From positions 62,001 through 126,000 of the forward strand of contig JABMNO010000032.1 of assembly GCA_013204555.1 (NCBI GenBank): 64,000 bases of DNA. Reading direction: 5' to 3'. A model generated the notes under the pieces. The model was not told the origin of the DNA, made no database searches, and worked only from the letters and a program-made list of their open reading frames with translations. Positions 1-9,017 of the stretch are shown here, piece by piece. The stretch's first letter is position 1, and the number at the start of each line of letters is the position of its first letter. The position numbers and the translations under genes were made by a program. The DNA comes from Chloroflexota bacterium. GTDB taxonomy: Bacteria; Chloroflexota; Dehalococcoidia; Lucifugimonadales; Lucifugimonadaceae.

Positions 1-512
1 ACACCGACGGCCATCAGAACGTCACGCCAACCCCAGGCTTCAATGGAAAGCACAAGTACCGGAACCAGGAATCCGCCTACACCGGTGCAGGCCATCAAGA
101 TCGCGAGCGCCTTTGACCGTTTCTTGATGAACCAGTTGCCAACCGTTGAGACAAGCACAATGAACGTGCCGAATGACATCCCAATGGTCAAGAGCGCCAT
201 CGCTGCATAGAACTGCCAGAGCGACTGGACCTGGCTCATCAGAATAAAGGCAGTTCCGGTGACCGCTATTCCGGCCGCCATCACACGGCGTGGTCCATAT
301 CTGTTGATGATCGTCCCCACGAACGGGGAGATCATCCCTCCCTCCGTTCGCTGCAGGGAAAGTGCGCCGGCCGTGGCGCCGGCACTCCAGTTAAACGTGT
401 CGACTATCGGCCCGAAGAAAGCGGCAAATCCGCGCCAGAAGACTGCCGATGCATAGCCCTGAACCAGGCCGCCAGCAGCGACGACCCACCAGCCGTAAAA
501 GATCCCTCGCAC
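1..512 (-). CDS. MFS transporter (3' part beyond window)
   Basis: Inner-membrane solute carrier of the major facilitator superfamily, N-terminal ~170 residues only; the rest lies left of position 1. The reading frame runs from a GTG at 512 (VRGIFYGWWVVAAGG...). It shows a first hydrophobic helix, a loop matching the MFS motif-A region (NRYGPRRVMAAG, the G-x-x-x-D-R-x-G-R-R position) and at least four alternating hydrophobic segments. The style resembles oxalate/formate or monocarboxylate-type MFS, but the substrate cannot be deduced. The GTG follows the stop of the upstream hydrolase gene (TAG at 516-514) by one base, so the two are probably co-transcribed and translationally coupled. An upstream TTG is a weaker alternative start. 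Confidence 0.8.
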   Translation of the reverse strand, partial: MRGIFYGWWVVAAGGLVQGYASAVFWRGFAAFFGPIVDTFNWSAGATAGALSLQRTEGGMISPFVGTIINRYGPRRVMAAGIAVTGTAFILMSQVQSLWQFYAAMALLTIGMSFGTFIVLVSTVGNWFIKKRSKALAILMACTGVGGFLVPVLVLSIEAWGWRDVLMAVG

Positions 513-513
513 G

Positions 514-1473
514 CTAAGAGGCCCCCTGTTGACCTTCCAGAATCCTGTCAAAGAACGGGTTCACTGCATCGGCGAATCCAGCGGGGTTATCGCCCGGCAC
601 CAGATGCGCGGCGTTCTCAACAACAGCGAGTTCGGCAGTGGGCACGCGATCTAATACGGCCTGGGCGGCGGCTGGAGTTAGCACGTCGCTCTTCGCCCCT
701 CTGACCAGAAGCGTCGGGCACTTCACGCGGTCCATGAACGTCCAAAGAACTTCAGTCGTGAACGACGGGTCTTTAGGGCGCTCCTGGCGAAGTACTTTGT
801 CGTACTTCCAGGTCCATCGACCATCCGGCAACTCCTTCGCAGCTCGTCTAACACTCCCGCGAATCTGCTCTATTGGTCGAAGCTTCCGAGTGTACTTGGC
901 AACGTGGGCCACCAGGTCATCGAATGAATCCCACTCATCCTGACCGGTCACGAAATCGCGTATCCGTGATGAACCACTTAGATTCAAATCTGGAGCTGCA
1001 TCAACAACAACCATTGAGCGGACGACCGAAGGGTGGTCTGCGGCGTATACAAATGCAACCCTTCCGCCGAGCGAGAGGCCACAAATGCTGAGGTCTTTCA
1101 GCCCAAGTTCTTCGATAAAGGCAGCTACATCAGCAACATAGTTGGATAGCAGATAATTGCCGTCAGGCGCCCAATCGGAATCTCCGTGCCCTCTCAGGTC
1201 AAGGGAGATCACATGGAAACGGTCTCTGAGACCGAGCGACGCAAAGTCGAATGAGTGAGCCTGCTGGGCAAATCCGTGCAGGAATAGAAGCGGGGGTAAG
1301 TGTTTATTGCCCCAATCAAGGTAATGGAACTTGAATCCGTCTATTGAAATTTCTTCATCAACAGGCTCAGCCGGTGCGGTGATATTGAGTCCTGCGGACT
1401 TCGCCGCGTCCAGCAGCGGCATTCCGTACATTGAGCTACTGGGCAATGATGGCTCAGAATTCGACTCCGCCAA
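514..1473 (-). CDS. alpha/beta hydrolase
   Basis: Alpha/beta-hydrolase fold enzyme of 319 residues, probably cytoplasmic. The fold signature is complete: an oxyanion-hole HGF motif (LFLHGFAQQ), a nucleophile elbow G-L-S-L-G-G with the catalytic Ser, an acidic residue in LLVRGAKSDVL and a catalytic His in ENAAHLV. The C-terminal cap resembles lactonase/haloperoxidase or carboxylesterase relatives; the substrate cannot be fixed. It is the first gene of a minus-strand pair with the MFS transporter, suggesting uptake plus hydrolysis of one compound (inference). The start at 1473 faces the divergent DUF3179 gene; Met codons about 15-18 codons downstream are alternative starts. Confidence 0.85.
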   Translation of the reverse strand: MAESNSEPSLPSSSMYGMPLLDAAKSAGLNITAPAEPVDEEISIDGFKFHYLDWGNKHLPPLLFLHGFAQQAHSFDFASLGLRDRFHVISLDLRGHGDSDWAPDGNYLLSNYVADVAAFIEELGLKDLSICGLSLGGRVAFVYAADHPSVVRSMVVVDAAPDLNLSGSSRIRDFVTGQDEWDSFDDLVAHVAKYTRKLRPIEQIRGSVRRAAKELPDGRWTWKYDKVLRQERPKDPSFTTEVLWTFMDRVKCPTLLVRGAKSDVLTPAAAQAVLDRVPTAELAVVENAAHLVPGDNPAGFADAVNPFFDRILEGQQGAS

Positions 1474-1505
1474 AAAACGACTCCAAAAAACGACTGATGC
1501 TAGTG

Positions 1506-3044
1506 ATGGGGCCTAAGCATATTCCTTCGTATATTTCTTGGGGGAAATCTGGCAGCGGAATCCTGTTCCTCATTGCTCTGGCGGCAGGTCTATTCCTACT
1601 CACAGCCTGCGGCAGGCCTGATGGAACAACAGCAGTTTCACCAGATGCTCTACCTGCACGAATAGACACACCCACCACGACTGCTCCCCCAACGCCGACC
1701 GTAGTGCCGCTCCCAATCCGGAAATCGACTGAGGTCGACGTTATTCGGGCTCAGAGGTTAATGCGACAGTCGTTCGACTTCTACACGGGAGCAAACGCCA
1801 TCGCGATTGAGGAGGCGGGAAATCTGGGAGTCCAGGAATCCATCATTCCGCTTATCGAGCTATCCCGATTCGTATTTGAAGATCACACCGTCAATCTGCT
1901 AGGTGAAGCACTTCAGAAGCTGACCGGCGAGTCCATTGGTGGATCAGAGTGGGACAAGTGGTATCAGTGGCTGGGCGATCACCCGGAACTTGAGCCACTA
2001 AACGGATACACGGACTGGAAAGGCAACATCTATTCGCAGATCGATGAACGATTCACATCCTTCTTCCTGGAGTCTGCTGACAAACGTATTCCCCTGTGGG
2101 CCGTTCAGTGGGGCGGTGTCGCACGGGATGGGATTCCCCCTCTTGAGAATCCAACCGTCATCAGGGGCGATGAAGCGGGATACCTCGAACCTGACGACCC
2201 GATCTTCGGTGCAGTTGTGAACGGCGAGGCACGCGCCTACCCATGGCGTCAGATGGCATCCCACGAACTGGCGAATGATGTCATCCAGGGCAAACCGGTA
2301 ACCGTCGTCTTCTGAACGCTTTGCGGCACGGGCGTCATGTATGACGCCGAGGTTGGCGGCACGGTCCGCAGTTTCGGGACATCTGGTTTCCTGTATAACT
2401 CCAACAAGCTCATGTACGACCGGGGAACGCTATCGCTGTGGCACTCACTCACCGGCGAACCGGTCGTGGGAAAGCTCGCCAACTCGGGCCTTGAGTTGGA
2501 CCTGCTGCCACTGGTCCTCACAACGTGGGAAGAGTGGCTGGCGGAGAACCCGGACACGACGGTTTTGGCCGAAGATCAGGGGTTCAGCAGACGCTATCAT
2601 CACCCAGAGGACCATTCAGCGATCTACTACGACTACTTCCACATCCCCGATGTGATGTTCCCTGCCTACCTCACGGACGAACGCAGACTTAAAAAGGACC
2701 GCGTCCTCGCCCTCAAATTCTTTGGTGCGGCGTCCGCCTATCCCATCGAGATACTCTCGGAAGAGCTTGTTGTGAACGACACGATTGGCCCACAGGAAGT
2801 GGTGATCGTATCGGAACCGCGGTCGAAGGCAGCGCGTGCATACGATCGCGGAGGTCACACGTTCAGTCCAGCCGACGCCCCACGGCAGGTGCTCGATGAA
2901 AATGGTGAGTTGTGGGCGCTAACGGAGACGGATCTTTTCAAGATTGGGGATGAGGCGCAAAAGCTACGGCGGCTGCCGTCGCACGAGTCGTTCTGGTTCG
3001 GCTGGTACGCGTTCAACCCGCAAACAAAGCTATACGGGAGTTAG
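1506..3044 (+). CDS. DUF3179 lipoprotein, probable selenoprotein (in-frame TGA at 2313-2315)
   Basis: Two same-frame reading frames (to 2315, and 2316-3044) together make one DUF3179 protein of ~512 residues. The N-terminus is a lipoprotein signal (hydrophobic stretch ending LLTAC, Cys ~35). The first half has DGIPPL, the GEARAYPWRQ box and HELANDVIQG; the second half has GTSGFLYNSN, LMYDRGTLSLWHS and the ESFWFGWYAF end typical of the family. The family's conserved V-x-Y-C-P-L-C-G reads V-V-F-(TGA)-T-L-C-G, so the stop sits exactly on the first Cys, making a U-x-x-C pair. Both halves are intact and collinear, and a SECIS-like hairpin follows. Alternatives are a nonsense mutation or sequencing error. 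DUF3179 function is unknown; the motif implies thiol/selenol redox chemistry outside the membrane. The start is uncertain: ATG 1497 is also possible and neither has a clear ribosome site. Confidence 0.8.
2331..2348 (+). promoter_or_regulatory. SECIS-like hairpin after in-frame TGA
   Basis: Perfect 7-bp inverted repeat GGCGTCA / TGACGCC (2331-2337 / 2342-2348) closing a 4-nt loop TGTA, with G as second loop base. It starts 15 nt after the TGA and its loop begins 22 nt after it. Known bacterial SECIS elements lie within the coding region just behind UGA, with a short stem and a G in the first two loop positions, about 16-37 nt away; this element fits. It overlaps codons of the conserved domain, so coding constraint contributes to the sequence but does not by itself require a perfect stem. 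Confidence 0.65.
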
Positions 3045-3176
3045 GACGCGTGGCGGGTATCGACGCGCACCATCATCCTAACCTTCCATCCGAGTGGCTT
3101 CAGGACAGACTCCTAATGGGAGCAGGGATAGCGCCTACGGATCACCGGTTCACAGAGATATGTCATCATTCCACGC

Positions 3177-3779
3177 ATGTCAGAAAAACATGAACTCCTT
3201 GGTGGCCGAGGCTACGCTCGCCAAAAACTTGAATTCGATCACCAGCTTGAGATGGTCCATCCGTTTGGTGACCTGAACGAGTTTCCATCGCCGCCCGATG
3301 GTTATCTGCTGCGCCAATTCCGTCCTGGCGAGGATGATGCGAAGTACATGGCCGTCTATGGACTCGCGTTTGAGTCGCGAGAGATCATTCCCTGGATCAT
3401 CGCCAATCAGGTCGATGAAGGATTCTTCGTCGTTGAGCACATCGAGTCCGGGGCGCTCGTGGCATCGTCTATCGCGCAGAAGCAGCTACCCCCCAGATGG
3501 TCTGATGGCGGCTCACTTGGATGGCTGGTAACCGACCCGGAACACACTGGTAAAGGGCTCGGAACACTGGTCGTCTCAGCGGTTGACAATCGGTTGAAGG
3601 CCGAAGGGTTCGGGAAGGCTTATCTATCGACCGATGATTTCAGGTTGCCCGCCATCTCCATCTATCTGAAACAGGGCTGGAAACCACGCCTTCACATCGA
3701 AGGAATGGCGCCACGATGGCGCGATATTTACGCACTTCTGGGTCTCGAATTTTTCCCTGAGAATAGCGTCCTCGACTGA
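3177..3779 (+). CDS. GNAT family N-acetyltransferase
   Basis: Acetyl-CoA-dependent N-acyltransferase, 200 residues, cytoplasmic. The acetyl-CoA loop is visible as HTGKGLGTLVVSAV (the Q/R-x-x-G-x-G/A motif A) after the LGWLVTDP strand, and motif B follows as AISIYLKQGWKPR. The acceptor substrate cannot be told. ATG 3177 is the first in-frame ATG; no strong ribosome site is seen. It lies 132 nt after the DUF3179 gene on the same strand, which could be one transcript or separate. Confidence 0.85.
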   Translation: MSEKHELLGGRGYARQKLEFDHQLEMVHPFGDLNEFPSPPDGYLLRQFRPGEDDAKYMAVYGLAFESREIIPWIIANQVDEGFFVVEHIESGALVASSIAQKQLPPRWSDGGSLGWLVTDPEHTGKGLGTLVVSAVDNRLKAEGFGKAYLSTDDFRLPAISIYLKQGWKPRLHIEGMAPRWRDIYALLGLEFFPENSVLD

Positions 3780-3981
3780 TAGGACAACACCTCCACGTAG
3801 TTCTTAACGCGAGCCATTCTGAGCGGGTCGCAGGGCGGCGAGATCGCACGCAACCATCACTTGGAGGTCTAACTGCGCTCTAAGTCTCACATGTGACATG
3901 AGCACATTCGAGGTTCGTTGCCGCATCGATATATTCACAACCGCTGGGGAGGGAGCGCATGAGAACCGGGAGAGACTTACA

Positions 3982-6222
3982 GTGTTAGTAGCTGAAGCAC
4001 CAATCAAAATGAGGCATGAAACGAGCACTGTTACTGGCTCAGGTCTGAAATCCCTTCTGAAATCCCGGTTCGGATTTGATGAGTTTCTGCCGCTTCAGGA
4101 AGATATCGTCACGAATGTCCTGGCCGGGAAGGACTCCCTTGTTTTGATGCCGACGGGCGCAGGCAAGTCGCTCTGCTATCAGTTGCCTGCGCTTTGTCTC
4201 GATGGCCTGACGCTTGTCATATCGCCCCTGATTGCGTTGATGAAGGACCAGGTGGACGCCCTGAATGCCAACGGCATCGCTGCGGCGCTCGTGAATAGCA
4301 CGGTCTCACCTCAGGACAATGAAGCCGCGCTTCAGCGAGCGGTGCGAGGCGAGTTGAATATCTTGTATGTGGCACCCGAGCGGTTGCCTATGCCGCGATT
4401 CCGCCAGTTCCTGAACACCGTGACACCCAGTCTTATAGCAGTTGATGAGGCACACTGCATTTCCGAGTGGGGGCATGACTTTCGTCCCGATTACCGAAAT
4501 CTCAAATCCCTACGGCAGGCGTTTGAAGGCGTACCGGTAATTGCGCTCACGGCAACGGCTACTGAGAAGGTCCGAGAGGACATCGTTGACCAGCTCGACC
4601 TGCATACCGCTCAACGGTTCGTTTCCGGGTTCAACCGGCCTAATTTGACGTACACAGTGCGGCCAAAAACACGGGCGTTTGATCAGCTTCTCGCACTGCT
4701 CCGACGGCACGAAAAAGAGTCGGCGATTATCTACTGTTTTTCGCGCAAAGATACTGAGCACATAGCGGAGAGATTGTCAGCGAACGGGATCGACGCGATG
4801 CCGTACCACGCTGGACTCGAGCGAGATTTGCGGCGAGACACCCAGGAGCGCTTCATCAGGGATGAGGTCCCGGTGATCGTGGCAACGATCGCGTTTGGAA
4901 TGGGCATCGACAAGCCTGACGTACGCCTGGTTGTGCACTACAGCCTGCCGAAGACGCTCGATGGCTACTACCAGGAAACCGGGCGCGCAGGGCGCGACGG
5001 GCTTCCCAGCGATTGCGTTTTGTTCTTCTCGTTCGGCGACAAGATGAATCAGGACTACTTCATCAAGCAGATTGAAGATCCGGTTGAGCGGGCGCAGGTA
5101 TCCGAAAAGCTTGACCAAATGGTCGCGTTTTGTGAAACCCGCAAATACCGTAGAGCCTTCTTGCTCCGCTATTTTGGCGATATATGGGATCAGGAGAACT
5201 GTGGCGGGTGCGATGTGTGCCTTGGAGTTAGTGGTGAGAGCGGCGAGGAGTTCGACGCCACCATCATCTCTCAAAAGATCCTTTCGGCAATGATCCGCAC
5301 CGGCGAGCGATTTGGCGCGAACCATATCGTGGACGTTCTGCGTGGATCGCGAGCAAAACGAGTCCTTGAACTCAAGCACGATGAGCTTTCAGTGTACGGA
5401 CTGGCAACCGACTTCAGCGGTGATGATCTGAAAGAGATCTTTGGGCTGCTCCAGGGCGAAGGTTTTGTGGCGAAAGCCCAGGGCGAATATCCAACGTTCT
5501 ACGTCAGTGAGACCGGCCGGTCATTCCTGAAATCAGGGGCGACTCTGAAGCTCCGAAAGCCGGTCCGAGACTACTCGCCAGTCCCGAGTTCCCGTAGCGG
5601 TGACCTCGACTACTACCGGGCGCTGTTCGAGTTACTGCGGTCGTTGCGTAAACGAATTGCGGATCACCGCGGCGTACCTGCATTTGTGATCTTCGGTGAC
5701 GTGGCGTTGCAGGAGATGGCGTACTACCTGCCTCAGACTCGCGAGGCGTTTGCAGCGATCTCCGGAGTTGGCGAGACCAAACTTGAAGAGCTTGGCGATG
5801 AATTCATCAAAGTGATCGCAGAGTATGCGATTGCGCACGAACTGACGGAGCGGTCCATTCCGATAAGCGGCAGTCGACGTAGTTCCGCGCGCCCCGCTCG
5901 TAAGCGTTCACTGGGAACATCCCACGCCGATACGAGGCGGCTTTTCACCGAGGGGTTTGGCATTGATGAGATTGCCGAAGAACGAAGGCTCTCGACGAAG
6001 ACGGTCCTGCGGCACCTGATGGATATGGCGCAGGCGGAGCCACCTCTCGACTTGAGCAGCATTATGCCGTCCGCAGAAAAGGCCAAGGCGATCAAGGCGG
6101 CGATTGAATCGGTCGATGGCGACCGTCTCGCGCCTATCAAAGAGGCGCTTGGCGCCGACTACACCTACGAGGAGATCAGGCTGGTGAAGCTGACCATGGA
6201 AGTTGCTCCTAAGACCAGCTGA
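3982..6222 (+). CDS. recQ: ATP-dependent DNA helicase RecQ
   Basis: 3'-5' superfamily-2 helicase for recombination and fork repair, ~746 residues. In order: RecQ motif 0 (FGFDEFLPLQ), Walker A PTGAGKS (~residue 56), Walker B/DEAH (~155), motif VI QETGRAGRDG (~334), the RecQ zinc site C...C-x-x-C-x-x-C (~385-413), an RQC winged helix (~430-515), an HRDC domain (~540-615) and a C-terminal helix-turn-helix with a degenerate-repeat-like region (~650-686). GTG 3982 is chosen because GGGAGAG stands 7 nt before it; an in-frame ATG at 3898 lacks a ribosome site and would add 28 non-conserved residues, and ATG 4009 is a third option. The length and domain set are normal for long RecQ forms. Confidence 0.95.
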   Translation: MLVAEAPIKMRHETSTVTGSGLKSLLKSRFGFDEFLPLQEDIVTNVLAGKDSLVLMPTGAGKSLCYQLPALCLDGLTLVISPLIALMKDQVDALNANGIAAALVNSTVSPQDNEAALQRAVRGELNILYVAPERLPMPRFRQFLNTVTPSLIAVDEAHCISEWGHDFRPDYRNLKSLRQAFEGVPVIALTATATEKVREDIVDQLDLHTAQRFVSGFNRPNLTYTVRPKTRAFDQLLALLRRHEKESAIIYCFSRKDTEHIAERLSANGIDAMPYHAGLERDLRRDTQERFIRDEVPVIVATIAFGMGIDKPDVRLVVHYSLPKTLDGYYQETGRAGRDGLPSDCVLFFSFGDKMNQDYFIKQIEDPVERAQVSEKLDQMVAFCETRKYRRAFLLRYFGDIWDQENCGGCDVCLGVSGESGEEFDATIISQKILSAMIRTGERFGANHIVDVLRGSRAKRVLELKHDELSVYGLATDFSGDDLKEIFGLLQGEGFVAKAQGEYPTFYVSETGRSFLKSGATLKLRKPVRDYSPVPSSRSGDLDYYRALFELLRSLRKRIADHRGVPAFVIFGDVALQEMAYYLPQTREAFAAISGVGETKLEELGDEFIKVIAEYAIAHELTERSIPISGSRRSSARPARKRSLGTSHADTRRLFTEGFGIDEIAEERRLSTKTVLRHLMDMAQAEPPLDLSSIMPSAEKAKAIKAAIESVDGDRLAPIKEALGADYTYEEIRLVKLTMEVAPKTS

Positions 6223-6299
6223 GCCGTGACTACTTACGTGACGATGGAACATTTTCTGGTCAGCGTGCGTCTCCTCTTCAGACATACTGGAGAAACGTC

Positions 6300-6764
6300 A
6301 TGATGAATCTGATTCTTCGTAGCCCGACGGTGTTGATCGCCTATCTGTTGCCTGTGCTCCTGATCGCGCTGGTGGCCTGCACAAGTGAAAGCGATCCATC
6401 AGCGCCAGACATGGTGCGGGTTGATGCTCCCATTGAGCGTATTGAGATAACCAAGGCCGCAGCGAAACCCCCGAACGCGTCAATGACGGTTGTAACCGGC
6501 CTGCGGAATGGATGCGAATCGTTCGACGACTACAGCTTGCAACGGACCGGTGACCTGTTCAGCCTCACCATTAGCAATCTCTCTAATGAGGGTCCGGAGA
6601 TGGCTTGCAACGATGATTACCGCACGGTGACCACCAGCATTCCGCTTGAGGGACCAATCGAAGAATGCAAGCGGTACGTTGTGGAGGCGAACGGTGTGGC
6701 ACAGGACGTTGTGTTCACCTACACACCATTCATGGAATCCGATGCCAGAGTGTGTGGATCATAG
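6300..6764 (+). CDS. hypothetical lipoprotein
   Basis: A 154-residue protein that I do not recognise. It begins with a lipoprotein signal peptide: hydrophobic VLIAYLLPVLLIALVAC with a lipobox Cys near residue 27. The mature part is a small beta-rich domain with four cysteines (NGCESF, MACNDD, EECKRY, RVCGS) that could form two disulfides. Its predicted location is the outer face of the cytoplasmic membrane. Two adjacent ATG codons (6300, 6303) are possible starts. It stands 77 nt after recQ on the same strand, and nothing links the two functionally. Confidence 0.65.
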   Translation: MMNLILRSPTVLIAYLLPVLLIALVACTSESDPSAPDMVRVDAPIERIEITKAAAKPPNASMTVVTGLRNGCESFDDYSLQRTGDLFSLTISNLSNEGPEMACNDDYRTVTTSIPLEGPIEECKRYVVEANGVAQDVVFTYTPFMESDARVCGS

Positions 6765-6962
6765 TGTCTCCGCATTCGATATCTACCGTCGCTGCCACCC
6801 GATCCTCACATCGATCGCGCGGAGAAGGAACAGATGATATCCCCGGGAACAAATGTGTGCCTATGAACGTCTGGTAGTCAGATAACCGCTAAGGTTCCGT
6901 GATTATCGAGCCATTCGTTAACGTCCCAAAACAATCAGGCAACTAGTGAGAGGTACCAGGAT

Positions 6963-7124
6963 ATGACCAATGCACAGATCCGTTTGATAGGAGCAGCGAT
7001 CGCGCTCGTCGGTGGCGCAATCGCCGCCAGTACCGACAATCTGAATGTCAACGTCGGACTCGCCATCATCATCGTGAGCGCGGCCATCTTTTTGTTTGAC
7101 TCGTGGCGCCTCGCGAAGGACTGA
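6963..7124 (+). CDS. small two-helix membrane protein (53 aa)
   Basis: Short reading frame from ATG 6963 to TGA 7122-7124, encoding 53 residues. It consists almost entirely of two hydrophobic segments (IGAAIALVGGAIAA and VGLAIIIVSAAIFLF) joined by a polar turn (STDNLNVN), with a charged end (DSWRLAKD). GAGAGG-like sequence (AGTGAGAGGTACC) lies ~10-15 nt upstream. The hydrophobic/polar pattern supports a real small inner-membrane protein of unknown function. It is too short for comparison by eye with any family. Confidence 0.55.
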   Translation: MTNAQIRLIGAAIALVGGAIAASTDNLNVNVGLAIIIVSAAIFLFDSWRLAKD

Positions 7125-7447
7125 TACCTCCCTCGATGGTCAGGTAGTGGCAGGGCGAAACTTGCCCCTGCCTCGTGTAAGAACCCTCCAGTTTCAGTCT
7201 CTCGGTATGCGACTCCCTATAACCGACACGACATTTCCCGTCATGTATGTCAGGAAATAACACAGAATATTTATGCCTAAACGATCAGATTTAGCTATTG
7301 CGTTTGTGCGGTCTTGGTTTATCGTTCGGTGTCTGCCGAGGCTGATCATGGGGTGGGAATTCCCCTTGCGTGGCATTGATTTCCAGCTATCGCAGATAGT
7401 GTCCGCCGCTGCATTGACGGTTACTGAAGAATAATGGGAGATAAATC
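7125..7447. other. intergenic region, 323 nt
   Basis: No convincing gene. It contains an imperfect hairpin, GGCAGGGC (7149-7156) against GCCCCTGCC (7164-7172), just after the small membrane-protein gene; this could be its terminator, although no T-run follows. The last 100 nt are the likely promoter region of the DUF1326 gene, with GGGAG at 7437-7441 as its ribosome site. Confidence 0.4.
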
Positions 7448-8068
7448 ATGACAACTGAAGTTACAACCAAGTGGGCCATCAACGCTGACTACTACCAGAC
7501 CTGCAACTGTGACTATGGCTGCCCCTGCGAGTTCGAAGCCCCTCCAACGATGGGATTCTGCGATGGAGTTGGTGCTTACAAGATCACCAAAGGCAATCAC
7601 GGCGACGTATCGCTGGACGGGCTGGGATTTGCGTTCGCTCTTCACTCGCCGGGTGCTCTCCACGAAGGCAACCTGACCGTCGTTCTTATTTTCGATGAGA
7701 ACGCGAGCGAAGCACAGCGTGAATCGCTCCTGAAGATAACCACTGGTCAGGAAGGCGGAATGCCATTCGAGATCATAGTGCAGCTCGTTGGCACGCTGAT
7801 TGATCCGATCTATACGTCATTCGATTTCAACGCAGCAGGCCAGAACAGCACTGTGAAGATTGGTGACATCGCGTCGATGGCGTTCGAACCGATCAAGAAC
7901 CCCGTGACCGGCGAGCCCGAGTCGATGCGACTGGAGCATGAGACGGGATTCCTGTTCCAGAGTGCAGACGTCGTGTCCGCAAAAGAAGGGAAGATCTCCA
8001 TTGAGGGGCTCGACTTCTCCTACCCGGACAAAGCTGGATTCGTGACAACCGTCAACTACTCCAACTGA
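7448..8068 (+). CDS. DUF1326 domain-containing protein
   Basis: Protein of 206 residues with the DUF1326 hallmark at its N-terminus: a Y-x-x-C-x-C-D-x-G-C-P-C-x-F cysteine cluster (residues ~14-27) followed by another Cys (MGFC) and an alternating beta-strand body. No signal peptide is present. The biochemical role is unknown; the clustered Cys suggest metal binding. It is followed after 136 nt by a DUF2182 membrane protein, a pairing seen in many bacteria. GGGAG ten nt before ATG 7448 supports the start. Confidence 0.85.
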   Translation: MTTEVTTKWAINADYYQTCNCDYGCPCEFEAPPTMGFCDGVGAYKITKGNHGDVSLDGLGFAFALHSPGALHEGNLTVVLIFDENASEAQRESLLKITTGQEGGMPFEIIVQLVGTLIDPIYTSFDFNAAGQNSTVKIGDIASMAFEPIKNPVTGEPESMRLEHETGFLFQSADVVSAKEGKISIEGLDFSYPDKAGFVTTVNYSN

Positions 8069-8204
8069 ATCTGATTCGTTTGCGGATACCCGTGCCTCCT
8101 TGCCATTCCACCACGGTGGCTGGGGCTGGAGCCGGGTATTCCGCTTATCAGATCGATGCGTAGGTTTGTTCTACTATCGAGACTTTTAACAGGGATAGGA
8201 CGCC

Positions 8205-9002
8205 ATGATCCAGGCAATGCTGCCGGTTGAGGCACTGGTAAAAAAAGACCGTTACGTCGTAATCGCCGGCCTACTTGGCGTGACGGGATTGGCATGGGCC
8301 TACACCGTCTACCTGGCCTGGGATATGGGCAGCATGGGTATGGCATCGGGAAGATCAATGTCGATGCCAATGACAGCGGACTGGACTGTGGCAGATTTCG
8401 GTCTGATGTTCGTGATGTGGGCTGTGATGATGATCGCCATGATGACCCCGTCGGCAGCCCCAATGATCCTGATGTTTGGCACGGTGGCCCGAAAGCGCCG
8501 AGAGATGGCGCGACCTTATGCTCCCACAGCAGTTTTTGTACTCGGATACCTTCTGATTTGGAGTGCATTCGCCCTGGGCGGTGCGTTGCTTCAATGGGGG
8601 CTGCATGCGGCTACGCTGCTATCTCCAATGACGATGACTGCGACACCAGTAATCGGGGGAAGTCTGCTGATCGCTGCGGGGCTATTTCAGTTTTCGCCAA
8701 TCAAGTACCTCTGTCTGACGGAGTGCCGCACGCCCATGAGCTTTCTGCTGACCGACTGGCGGGAGGGTCAGGGCGGCGCGCTCAAGATGGGCGTCCAACA
8801 GGGTCTGTTCTGCCTTGGCTGCTGCTGGGTGCTCATGTCGCTGCTGTTCGTACTGGGCGTCATGAATCTCCTGTGGATTGCCGCACTTGCAGGCTTTGTA
8901 TTGCTGGAGAAAGTCGCGCCAGGCAGGACCTGGGTCAATCGACTTTCCGGCGGTTTGCTACTGGCATGGGGAATCTGGATGATTCTGGATAGTGCCATCT
9001 AG
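8205..9002 (+). CDS. DUF2182 integral membrane protein
   Basis: Polytopic membrane protein, 265 residues, of the DUF2182 (predicted metal-binding membrane protein) family. Seen: a first helix (VIAGLLGVTGLAWAY), a Met-rich stretch (GSMGMASGRSMSMPM), the conserved MWAVMMIAMMTPSAAPM helix, a Cys-containing loop (YLCLTECRTPM) and the family-typical GLFCLGCCWVLM and LEKVAPGR segments. The Met/Cys content fits soft-metal (perhaps copper) binding, which is inference. It is probably co-transcribed with DUF1326 upstream and the NrtS-like gene 15 nt downstream. Confidence 0.85.
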   Translation: MIQAMLPVEALVKKDRYVVIAGLLGVTGLAWAYTVYLAWDMGSMGMASGRSMSMPMTADWTVADFGLMFVMWAVMMIAMMTPSAAPMILMFGTVARKRREMARPYAPTAVFVLGYLLIWSAFALGGALLQWGLHAATLLSPMTMTATPVIGGSLLIAAGLFQFSPIKYLCLTECRTPMSFLLTDWREGQGGALKMGVQQGLFCLGCCWVLMSLLFVLGVMNLLWIAALAGFVLLEKVAPGRTWVNRLSGGLLLAWGIWMILDSAI

Positions 9003-9017
9003 TTGACGGGAGGTTGA

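Noticed and set aside
3050-3192. 46-codon GTG frame beginning V-A-G-I-D-A-H-H-H-P between the DUF3179 and GNAT genes
   Set aside because: The HHH start recalls metal hydrolases, but the frame is short, overlaps the GNAT start and has no further similarity.
7810-8001. Antisense frames inside the DUF1326 gene and many similar antisense or +1 frames elsewhere
   Set aside because: All lie within better supported genes and reflect long random open frames at this GC content.
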